A stretch of 6,477 bases of DNA from Candidatus Heimdallarchaeota archaeon (GTDB lineage: Archaea > Asgardarchaeota > Heimdallarchaeia > Heimdallarchaeales > Kariarchaeaceae): the NCBI GenBank assembly GCA_015522385.1, contig WAMJ01000134.1:1-6477 (forward strand), written 5' to 3'. How positions within the stretch are numbered: position 1 is the stretch's first letter; each line of letters starts with the position of its first letter. Of this stretch, positions 1-4,921 are shown piece by piece. Below the pieces are notes generated by a model. The model searched no databases. It was not told where the DNA came from and saw only the letters and a list, made by a program, of their open reading frames with translations. A program made the translations under genes and the position numbers.

Positions 1-641
1 ATGTTCTGCCTGAGTTCACATGCAATTGAAAGGCAGTAATTAATGTCGGCCGGACTGGCAGAAACCCCAGGATAGAGCAATGCGAGCAGACCTTCGGTCA
101 GTACCCTGACTGCTTTCTCGTTCCTGACCATCTCGAAGTTCGAGGTCACTCTATTCCAGTCCATATCAGGATGAGAAAACCTCCTGAGACTGTGGAACAT
201 CTCCCCAAGGTAATTACTCATTAGCCCTGCTGATCTGCTGAGTGCCCGGTCAATTTTGGATAATTTCGGAATTCTCCAACCAGGTAGGATCCCATGGATT
301 CTATCCAAGAATGCTGTGTCCCCAAAAGCTGAGGGGAGGTCCCTCGAATAATCTCGAAACTTGGGATTCTTTCCCCTGATATCTATGTTCCCAATGAAGA
401 CAAGGGAAGTGTCCTCACTGACAGAGTAGGTACCCCTCGCGACGTGTCCCCCTTCCATGAAATCCTTCAGCAGGCCAATCATCTCAAAGTCCTTCTTGCT
501 TCCGAAGTCCGGACCGGTTATCTCATCAAAGACAACCGTGTCGTTGGTTGAGATTAAACCCGGGGTTCGCTTCGCAATATCGTAGACGAATTTAGCAGGA
601 GTAACAGAGGAGCCGGATATTATATACCAAGCCACAGGTTA
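1..641 (-). CDS. brxL: BrxL-like Lon-type AAA+ ATPase core, partial (continues past left edge)
   Basis: The frame is open on the minus strand from a TAA at 641-639 to the window edge, about 212 codons, with no stop. It reads like the ATPase core of the BrxL/COG4930 (PF13337) family, the Lon-like protein of BREX phage defence. Visible blocks, in order: IISGSSVTPAKFVYD (626-582; the family's ISGG..TVA..F block), Walker B VVFDEITG (536-513), a KDFMEGGHVARG block, sensor-like LVFIGNID (404-381), and DTAFLDRIHGILPGW (320-276) with its arginine-finger-like DR and the PGW signature, then GLMSNYLGEMFHSLRR. The C-terminal Lon-like domain would lie beyond the window. No Walker A (GxxGxGKS/T) precedes the ISG block in any frame, and no convincing start exists in this frame. 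The frame is the same as that of the ORF at 912-1556, so this is probably the 3' part of one broken gene starting at 1556. Alternatively it is a fragment joined by deletion. Family assignment is firm; activity is doubtful. Confidence 0.82.
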
Positions 642-939
642 GTGTATCAATCACGTACTCTTTGGGAAGGGTGAGCAGTGAGTGAAATTCATACGAAAAT
701 GTGTATTCGTCAATAGGTAAGCCGCACACTGTATCCATCTCATTCACAACGTGTACCAGTATCGACTTGTGGCGTACTGGGAGACCTCGCAACTCCATCA
801 ACTTTCCTAGCGTGTTGACAAAATACACCCGCAGGTCGAAATCCGTGTTATCTGATCCGAGGTCAAGTCTGCTCAAGTACTCGTCCTCGGAGTACAGTTC
901 CTGTATAGTCTCTAATGTCTCAGGGGGTAGGAAAAGGGC
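592..939 (-). pseudogene. Middle segment of the broken BrxL-region gene, frameshifted relative to both flanks
   Basis: This reading frame is open from just after a TGA (942-940) to a TAA at 594-592, in a frame one base off from both flanking segments. The first usual start codon is TTG at 876, with no Shine-Dalgarno or TATA box at a suitable distance, so it is unlikely to be an independent gene. The product looks like real protein: an acidic helix (LETIQELYSEDEYLSRL), a DFDLRVYFVNTLGKLMELRG helix, then HKSILVHVVNEMDTVCG and EFHSLLTLPKEYVID. I do not recognise a family, and it does not resemble the usual BrxL N-terminal region closely. Restoring one C in the C5 run (plus-strand G5 at 923-927) joins it to the upstream frame as ...FSYPPETLETIQ. 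Removing one G near 627-628 joins it downstream as ...TCGLYIISGSS. The two shifts compensate each other. Confidence 0.55.
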
Positions 940-1313
940 TCATCCTCTTGTGAGGAATATTGGTGATGCCACTCATCGACCCATACATCTTCGGTGAGCT
1001 TCAGGACGAGCAGACATACCATCATGATAAGGTGCGGAGATCTTGTCTCACATGGGAAGAGCTTGACGATCTCCCCGACGGAGAGGTACCTGATCATCTC
1101 CATCTGGACATCAGGGAGACTAAATTTCATGTACTGTCGAATACTACCACCCCTGATATTGGTCGCGAGCCCGGACGTCTCCGGTCTGAGGGAGGATCTA
1201 CCCTCGTAATTGTCCCAGATACTGTAGTACTGCACATCATCCTCGTTAGCGTACTCCAGCTTCCAGTGGTCATTGGGATCCTCACCCCAGAACTCGAGTT
1301 CCAATCGGGAGAC
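912..1313 (-). pseudogene. Second segment of the broken BrxL-region gene, following an in-frame TGA
   Basis: This stretch is in the same frame as the segment at 1314-1556 and directly continues it after TGA 1316-1314. The first possible start is TTG at 1304, with no ribosome binding site in front, which argues for a continuation rather than a separate gene. The product (about 130 residues from TTG) begins LELEFWGEDPNDHWKLEY, is acidic and tyrosine-rich, then has IRQYMKFSLPDVQMEMIRYL and a hydrophobic helix LIMMVCLLVLKL. The hydrophobic stretch is short and flanked by polar segments; a buried helix is more likely than a membrane anchor. It ends in ...EDEPFSYPLRH at a TAG (914-912), just past the C5 run where the frame appears to shift. 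No family recognised. Confidence 0.5.
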
Positions 1314-1556
1314 TCATGGGAAGGAGAAGTCGTCATTTTCCACATCTTCGTGCAACTCATCGCTGAAGTAGAAGAACTCCCCCAAGTCACCGACCTTGGT
1401 CATCTCGTCGTCCAGAGAGAGCTCCACGGGGTACTCCTCCACTTCATCCTCCACAAAGAGGAGTATCCGGTCGTTTAGCCATGAATAGAGTTCGGAGGTG
1501 AAGAACTCGCTGGATGTGACCATGATCTTACCTGCTGTCGTGTACCTGTAGCCCAT
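1314..1556 (-). CDS. 80-residue acidic protein, or N-terminus of the broken BrxL-region gene
   Basis: ATG 1556 has a TATA box (TTTATATC, 1585-1578) centred about 26 bases upstream, so translation very probably starts here on a leaderless transcript. The 80 residues read MGYRYTTAGKIMVTSS, then a helix FFTSELYSWLNDRILLFVED, then a strongly acidic tail rich in E and D ending ENDDFSFP at TGA 1316-1314. I do not recognise the family. Either it is a genuine small acidic protein, or the N-terminus of a long protein (1556 to beyond the left edge) that acquired a TGA. In favour of the second: the frame continues open for 133 codons after the TGA with no ribosome binding site. TGA also ends the 282-residue, PIN, DprA and coiled-coil genes in this window, so general TGA recoding is not a good explanation. 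Confidence 0.6.
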   Translation of the reverse strand: MGYRYTTAGKIMVTSSEFFTSELYSWLNDRILLFVEDEVEEYPVELSLDDEMTKVGDLGEFFYFSDELHEDVENDDFSFP

Positions 1557-1576
1557 GAACAGAGCTACTACGATTC

Positions 1577-1590
1577 AGATATAAACCCCG
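1577..1590 (-). promoter_or_regulatory. TATA-box promoter for the gene starting at 1556 (leaderless)
   Basis: On the minus strand GTTTATATCT has its TTTATATC core at 1585-1578, centred about 26 bases before ATG 1556. In archaea that spacing puts the transcription start at the start codon. It overlaps the G/C hairpin at 1584-1601. Confidence 0.6.
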
Positions 1591-1601
1591 CGAGGGGGGT
1601 T
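1584..1601 (-). terminator. G/C-rich hairpin, possible terminator of the PD-(D/E)XK gene
   Basis: AACCCC (1584-1589) and GGGGTT (1596-1601) form a perfect 6-bp stem with a 6-base loop. Read on the minus strand it lies about 80 bases after the nuclease gene's stop and is followed by TATATC. The T-tract is short, and the 3' arm is also part of the next promoter, so it may act as a terminator, a promoter element, or neither. Confidence 0.3.
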
Positions 1602-1682
1602 CTCTTTACCTGAAACATAACCTGTCCATCGCGACATACGCATCATCGACGTGGATGTCTATACCAGTAATTACTCGGAATC

Positions 1683-2270
1683 CTACTCTACAGTGCTTGC
1701 GAATATCTGCAAGATCACGCGGATGTCGTCGTACATCCCAACTACATACTCTTTCAATTCAGGTTTCAGACCTCTGGACTGCAGGTATTCGAGTGTCACC
1801 CTTGATGACTCCCTCCTCATCTCATCGGCTGACCGAAACTTCGTCATGACCCTGTTGTGAGTACCTGAATACGGAAATAGCACAGGGACTCTCTCTGAAT
1901 CAAAATGAACAAGGAATAGGACAAAGAACTTGGAGATTGAATCTGATAGCACTCGCATCTTCTCGACATCTTTTTCGACCTCGGATCTCTGAGCCAGTTG
2001 TGAGTCGTGGATACAGCAACCATCAAATGAGTAGTAGAACTTGGCCTCGATGACCTCAACCGGAACCTGATCCCGATCTAGAACAGCTAGATCCAGACGG
2101 GAGCAGCGGTATTCCTTACTCGTGTACTCTACCTTTGTGGACAACTTCGTCGTCTGCTCGATTTGGAAGCCCAAGAACTCAAGCAGCTCTTTCTCGCCCT
2201 TGGTTCTGCACAGCAGATAACTGTAGAAGCCAGATGGTAAATTCGCGAAAAGATCTAAATATTTGTCCAT
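1683..2270 (-). CDS. PD-(D/E)XK nuclease-superfamily protein, 195 residues
   Basis: The likely role is DNA (or RNA) cleavage by a restriction-endonuclease-like fold. From ATG 2270 the core is SRLDLAVLDRDQVPVEVIEAKFYY: Asp60 in a beta strand, then Glu75-Ala-Lys77 in the next strand (D-x14-ExK), the standard metal-binding and catalytic triad. An upstream helix, GEKELLEFLGF, holds acidic residues (e.g. Glu29) where the family often has its extra Glu. The C-terminal half is mixed alpha/beta with no recognised domain. Length is right for a stand-alone single-domain nuclease. I chose ATG 2270 over the in-frame GTG 2288 because the TATA box (2300-2291) centres 26 bases upstream of it. The gene lies upstream of the BrxL-region gene on the same strand, 126 bases apart, each with its own promoter. 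It is divergent from the HEPN pair. The fold call is fairly sure; substrate and system are unknown. It could instead be a Holliday-junction- or recombination-type member of the superfamily. Confidence 0.75.
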   Translation of the reverse strand: MDKYLDLFANLPSGFYSYLLCRTKGEKELLEFLGFQIEQTTKLSTKVEYTSKEYRCSRLDLAVLDRDQVPVEVIEAKFYYSFDGCCIHDSQLAQRSEVEKDVEKMRVLSDSISKFFVLFLVHFDSERVPVLFPYSGTHNRVMTKFRSADEMRRESSRVTLEYLQSRGLKPELKEYVVGMYDDIRVILQIFASTVE

Positions 2271-2290
2271 GAAACCCCTTATAATCACTG

Positions 2291-2304
2291 TATATTATTT
2301 TTCC
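2291..2304 (-). promoter_or_regulatory. TATA-box promoter for the PD-(D/E)XK gene (leaderless)
   Basis: AAATAATATA occupies 2300-2291 on the minus strand, preceded by purine-rich GGAA, which could serve as the BRE. Its centre is 26 bases before ATG 2270. This decides that start over GTG 2288, which would lie upstream of the predicted transcription start. Confidence 0.6.
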
Positions 2305-2444
2305 GTCTGGATGGCGTTTGGGGAAGTACTGAACATTCGTACATCACCTCATTCGATTGTGATGCGTAGAATAATACTTCGATATTCGAGTTCAGATAGG
2401 GGAACTATGCTTATAACCCAATCATAGAATCTCCACGATTCCAC

Positions 2445-2479
2445 AATGTATTTATTTACCCAGGGCGGAGGAGTCATCA
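2445..2479 (+). promoter_or_regulatory. Promoter of the 105-aa/HEPN operon, with a Shine-Dalgarno-like GGAGGAG
   Basis: TTTATTTA (2451-2458) centres about 26 bases before GTG 2480, the same leaderless geometry as the other first genes here. A good Shine-Dalgarno, GGAGGAG (2467-2473), also sits 6 bases before the GTG. It would only be in the mRNA if transcription began further upstream, for instance from CTTATAAC (2410-2417). The two signals may reflect two transcripts. Confidence 0.5.
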
Positions 2480-2797
2480 GTGTACGAAGGGGAAAAGTCC
2501 GCACACATCAAATTCTCAACCGATGTGGTGAAGTACATCAAAAAATACAACCTCAATCGCGATACCCTAAAATCCTACATTGAATACCTCGACACAATCC
2601 TCGTGGACTACCCAGTAAGACGTACAGAGCTGATAGTCACACCAGCAATTGATGACAGACAACGGTTGAGATACATTATCTATGTAGCCAAGAACCCCGT
2701 CGATATAGAGATTGAAATCGCAGACAGATTCATAGAGAGATTTCCGGACGAGGAGTTTGTGGACTTCTCAATTGGGGTAAGGAGAGACCATGCATAA
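2480..2797 (+). CDS. 105-residue alpha/beta protein of unknown function, partner of the HEPN gene
   Basis: It starts at GTG 2480, supported by GGAGGAG six bases upstream and by a TATA box at leaderless distance. The N-terminal 45 residues look helical (FSTDVVKYIKKYNLN, then LKSYIEYLDTIL). They are followed by beta strands (TELIVTPAIDD, RLRYIIYVAK), a helix (DIEIEIADRFIERF) and a last strand (FVDFSIGVRR). This is a compact two-layer alpha/beta layout, with no catalytic motif I can name. Nucleotidyltransferase (MNT) antitoxins pair with HEPN proteins, but the MNT signature GSxxxG...D is absent. The stop overlaps the ATG of the HEPN gene by 8 bases, so the two are translationally coupled. By position it could be the antitoxin or regulator of the HEPN protein; that is inference from gene order only. 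Confidence 0.75.
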   Translation: MYEGEKSAHIKFSTDVVKYIKKYNLNRDTLKSYIEYLDTILVDYPVRRTELIVTPAIDDRQRLRYIIYVAKNPVDIEIEIADRFIERFPDEEFVDFSIGVRRDHA

Positions 2798-3147
2798 ATT
2801 TCAATCCAGTCAATTTTTTCAGTTTCAGTTCTGAGCTCTATGAAGGCAAATCCTATGGAAGGGATTTTCAGGAAGCGTTCCGGAGAACAGTGATAAGCCG
2901 ACTGTACTACAGTATCTATCTGCAAATTCAGAAGAAGGATAAGATTGAAACCAAGGGATCATTCTCCCATGAATCCTTAATCAACTCTATCACTGATCGA
3001 AGGACCAAAATCCTGATGATTGGTCTGAAGGACATCCGTATAAAAGCAGACTATAATGTAGACACAACTGTAGGATTCGACGATGTGACTGATGCCTTTA
3101 AAAGAGCACGAAAGATCGGAAAGAAATACTTGGATATTGATCTATAA
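2790..3147 (+). CDS. HEPN-fold protein, frameshifted at a T6 run
   Basis: The start is ATG 2790, with AAGGAG (2779-2784) 5 bases upstream and overlapping the end of the preceding gene. That frame stops after 14 codons. The frame carrying the conserved protein is one base off, and deleting one T from the T6 run at 2814-2819 joins them into a continuous 118-residue protein. Reconstructed positions: an N-terminal segment, FQEAFRRTVISRLYYSIY (26-43; the SRxYYxxF/Y helix typical of HEPN proteins), SHESLINSI, and LKDIRIKADYN in the third helix, matching the R..ADY block of the family, followed by a final helix DDVTDAFKRARKI. HEPN proteins are often ribonuclease toxins, or accessory domains. The Rx4-6H RNase motif is not seen here, so catalysis is uncertain. 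If the shift is real, translation could restart only at GTG 2890, inside the signature helix. Causes may be mutation, sequence error, or slippage on the T6. HEPN assignment is moderately sure. Confidence 0.65.
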
Positions 3148-3193
3148 GAGTACAGATCTTCGTTCAAGAGATTTGCATTTGACAATAGATCAT

Positions 3194-3277
3194 GGGATTA
3201 TCTAATCCCGCAGGGTTGCTAAATGTACCTAGCCCGCATGTTCTAGGGATGAAGAGATCAGAGAGCAATCCTCTGAT
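3194..3277. terminator. Three inverted repeats between convergent genes, possible terminators
   Basis: The 163 bases between the two convergent gene ends (3147 and 3311) hold GGGATTA-TC-TAATCCC (3194-3209), CCTAG/CTAGG (3228-3232 / 3243-3247) and ATCAGAG-(7)-CTCTGAT (3257-3277). None has a clear T-tract. Being symmetrical, they could end transcripts from both sides. No gene or RNA gene could be supported here. Confidence 0.3.
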
Positions 3278-3310
3278 TACAATATCGTCCTGACCTAGAG
3301 ACTCCAAGCC

Positions 3311-3622
3311 TCAGATTTCCTCACCCAACTCCGGCTGGACCAAAACGACCCTCTCGTCCGTCTCTGCGACTAACCGGAAGACCTCATCAATCGTGTCCAA
3401 CACACCCAGCACCTCACCCGACGAGGAGACGAGCACGTACTTCCCGGGGAATTGCCGTCTGTACTTGCTGGAGTCAAGTGGAGTGGAGGAGTGCATCCAC
3501 ATCTGCAGAGCCTCCATGACCGCCCCAGAAAATGCTCCATCACCCGTCCCCCTCCTTAGTGCGACCTCCCGTCTGATGGCTTCCTCCAGTTCGTCCGGTA
3601 TGCTCAGCTCAATAGTTCCCAT
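3311..3622 (-). CDS. Ribbon-helix-helix (antitoxin-type) protein with DUF5678-like C-terminus
   Basis: The predicted 103 residues begin MGTIELSIPDELEEAIRRE, a ribbon-helix-helix opening (a beta strand, then the PDELEEAI helix). A second helix around GAFSGAVMEALQMWMH completes a DNA-binding RHH dimer unit at residues 1-45. The C-terminal part, FPGKYVLVSSSGEVLGVLD followed by TIDEVFRLV and ERVVLVQPE, resembles DUF5678, a small alpha/beta domain common at the ends of archaeal antitoxin-like proteins. ATG 3622 is chosen because the RHH strand starts there and a TATA box centres 26 bases upstream; the frame extends further upstream, but without a conserved sequence. The likely role is binding operator DNA as an autoregulator or antitoxin. 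No toxin gene is adjacent in the usual order: the PIN gene lies 300 bases upstream in a separate operon. Confidence 0.78.
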   Translation of the reverse strand: MGTIELSIPDELEEAIRREVALRRGTGDGAFSGAVMEALQMWMHSSTPLDSSKYRRQFPGKYVLVSSSGEVLGVLDTIDEVFRLVAETDERVVLVQPELGEEI

Positions 3623-3643
3623 ATGTAACCCTAGGCAGATGTT

Positions 3644-3656
3644 CCTTATATTGGTT
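3644..3656 (-). promoter_or_regulatory. TATA-box promoter for the RHH gene (leaderless)
   Basis: AATATAAG (3652-3645 on the minus strand), preceded by AACC, is centred 26 bases before ATG 3622. This supports that start over any farther upstream in the open frame. Confidence 0.55.
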
Positions 3657-3830
3657 CTGTATCCGGTTAGGTGTCCACATGTCATTGACAAATGTTGCAA
3701 TTGTCGTGTTTACAAATACCAATTCTACAAGGTCGTAATTCAAATGTCACATCTAAATTCACAAGCGTGACGATTCCAGATATGGAATAATACCTTACCA
3801 TAGACCTGTTCTCCATCCACGTAATTCCCA

Positions 3831-3890
3831 ATGATTAATCATATGGCAATGGTGATTAATCGGTCGATGGAGTGTCAGAATGATTGATTA
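3831..3890. repeat. Palindrome and direct-repeat cluster, operator-like
   Basis: ATGATTAATCAT (3831-3842) is a perfect 12-bp palindrome. Its core TGATTAATC recurs at 3853-3861, spaced 21 bases start to start (two helical turns), and TGATTGATTA follows at 3881-3890. An outer inverted repeat, CTCCATC (3811-3817) / GATGGAG (3866-3872), encloses the first two. The cluster lies in the roughly 300-base gene-free stretch 3623-3922, between the end of the PIN gene and the RHH promoter about 180 bases away. It could be a binding site for a dimeric regulator or part of a terminator. Apart from it and the RHH promoter, I see nothing else in that stretch. Confidence 0.4.
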
Positions 3891-3922
3891 GATACCGAGC
3901 GACTCCAACCGGTGAGCTATCC

Positions 3923-4387
3923 TCATGGAAAGAATACAGGATTATAGGAGCCCTTGGGGAAATATTGATCAAATGATGCAACATCGATATCTGATCTCGT
4001 CTTCTTATGGAGATAGTTAGCGAGTGCCACCTGATAACAGTCAATAAAGTTCGGTGCATTGTTGTTAGCAGAGTGTTTGTAAGTAATTCTGTAAGCGTCT
4101 TTATATATCCTCGATAGAGTATCAATGTTACCTATTGTCCCCTCGTTATTGATACCCTCATCATTAAGTTGCTTCCAGATTTTCGAGATTTTGTCCTTCT
4201 TATTCTTGATGGTTTTCTTGCTTATTATTCGGGAAATTATCTCAGAAACGACATATCTCGACACCCAGATCTCACTGTAATTATCTACCATATTATCCAC
4301 AAGTTCTACCGCCTCTTCATGTCTGTCCTCATTTGCATCTAAGGTCTTGACTATTACGGACGTGTCAATAATTAGATGCTTCCGAAT
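3923..4387 (-). CDS. PIN-domain ribonuclease (VapC-like), apparent ATT start
   Basis: The reading frame encodes a complete PIN fold. With ATT 4387 as codon 1: IIDTSVIVK holds Asp8, VVSEI holds Glu49, FIDCYQVALAN holds Asp116 and DVASFDQYF holds Asp140, the four acidic metal ligands of PIN nucleases. The protein would be 154 residues, normal for VapC-like toxins. No ATG, GTG or TTG precedes the first conserved strand; the first such codon, GTG 4300, would remove Asp8. A strong Shine-Dalgarno, GGAGGT (4400-4395), lies 7 bases before ATT 4387, so ATT is the best start. It is the third gene of an operon, beginning 12 bases after the stop of the 173-residue gene, with the Shine-Dalgarno overlapping that stop. 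Likely role: Mg-dependent RNA cleavage as a toxin or defence effector. Its partner is not the usual small antitoxin but two larger unknown proteins. Confidence 0.8.
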   Translation of the reverse strand: MRKHLIIDTSVIVKTLDANEDRHEEAVELVDNMVDNYSEIWVSRYVVSEIISRIISKKTIKNKKDKISKIWKQLNDEGINNEGTIGNIDTLSRIYKDAYRITYKHSANNNAPNFIDCYQVALANYLHKKTRSDIDVASFDQYFPKGSYNPVFFP

Positions 4388-4394
4388 GGTACCT

Positions 4395-4400
4395 ACCTCC
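4395..4400 (-). promoter_or_regulatory. Shine-Dalgarno GGAGGT deciding the ATT start of the PIN gene
   Basis: GGAGGT overlaps the last base of the upstream TAG stop (4402-4400) and ends 7 bases before ATT 4387. The internal cistrons here have comparable sites (AAGGAGGT before TTG 4921, AAGGAGGG before GTG 6064, AAGGAG before ATG 2790), with spacings of 4-6 bases. Confidence 0.6.
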
Positions 4401-4921
4401 TAATCTCCCAGTATTCCGATTAGATCCTTCAGTGGATTATGCCTTGGCACCTTTCGTCTCTCGAGTCTGTCCATCCAATCTGCATCTCTTCTGTCCCGGG
4501 GTTCATGGATATCTGAACGATCGGAGAAATCAAATGAGACGGTCTCCTGAACCATATCTGCGGCATCAACGCTCTCCCATCCCTCACCCTCCTGCAGCTT
4601 GATGTCGTGAGCTCTGTAGGTCTCACTGCTCAACTCCACGTCCTCTCCAAGTACCAGATTCCTCATGGTATACCATTTCTGAACCCTAGTTATTATCTGC
4701 TGAAACTGATCGACTAACCTCTCATGATTTCTAACCGGAGTCCTGTTAATCTTGAACCGTGCAACCTCACGCACCATAGAGGGGCTCGGAATTCTGGCGG
4801 ATCTCAGGATCTCGTCAATGTTCTCCAAGACCACAGTAAGCAAAATCTCCTCGGCATCATGCACCGACATGTACTGATTCTTCGAGAGTAGTCTGTCCCT
4901 GATCTCGACAATCTTGCTCAA
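4400..4921 (-). CDS. 173-residue protein of unknown function, second gene of the PIN operon
   Basis: It starts at TTG 4921, overlapping the TGA of the 282-residue gene (TTGA) with AAGGAGGT 6 bases before it, a textbook translational-coupling junction. Residues 1-90 look helical and folded: KIVEIRDRLLSKN, then HDAEEILLTVVLENIDEILR, and RLVDQFQQIITRVQKWYTM. The last 80 residues are highly charged, with little predicted structure (DFSDRSDIHEPRDRRDADW). They end in a more hydrophobic tag, NPLKDLIGILGD. That architecture, a folded helical domain plus a disordered tail with a terminal motif, is often seen in adaptor or antitoxin-type proteins that wrap a partner. I do not recognise the family. The following gene is the PIN nuclease, so the tail may contact it, but nothing in the sequence proves this. 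Confidence 0.78.
   Translation of the reverse strand: MSKIVEIRDRLLSKNQYMSVHDAEEILLTVVLENIDEILRSARIPSPSMVREVARFKINRTPVRNHERLVDQFQQIITRVQKWYTMRNLVLGEDVELSSETYRAHDIKLQEGEGWESVDAADMVQETVSFDFSDRSDIHEPRDRRDADWMDRLERRKVPRHNPLKDLIGILGD

Noticed and set aside
1314..1316. Selenocysteine or general TGA recoding in the BrxL-region gene
   Set aside because: No selenoprotein family or SECIS-like structure was recognised, and TGA ends the PIN, 282-residue, DprA and coiled-coil genes in the same window.
960..1478. Long plus-strand reading frame (172 codons) opposite the BrxL-region gene
   Set aside because: No promoter or ribosome binding site. Its composition is what an antisense frame of the acidic minus-strand product would give, and the minus strand has a good promoter at 1577-1590.
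2480..2797. MNT-type nucleotidyltransferase antitoxin for the HEPN protein
   Set aside because: The GSxxxG and downstream Asp motifs of MNT are absent, and the fold order looks different.
3194..3300. tRNA or C/D-box RNA in the 3148-3310 spacer
   Set aside because: No acceptor/T-arm pairing or GTTC-like T-loop was found on either strand, and the C-box-like GATGAAG has mismatches to RTGATGA.
3393..3770. Plus-strand reading frame of 125 codons over the RHH gene
   Set aside because: It is antisense to a clear RHH protein, has a serine/proline-rich product without a domain, and has no Shine-Dalgarno or TATA box.
3856..4125. Minus-strand 89-codon frame inside and below the PIN gene
   Set aside because: It overlaps the conserved PIN coding sequence in another frame and shows no start signal.
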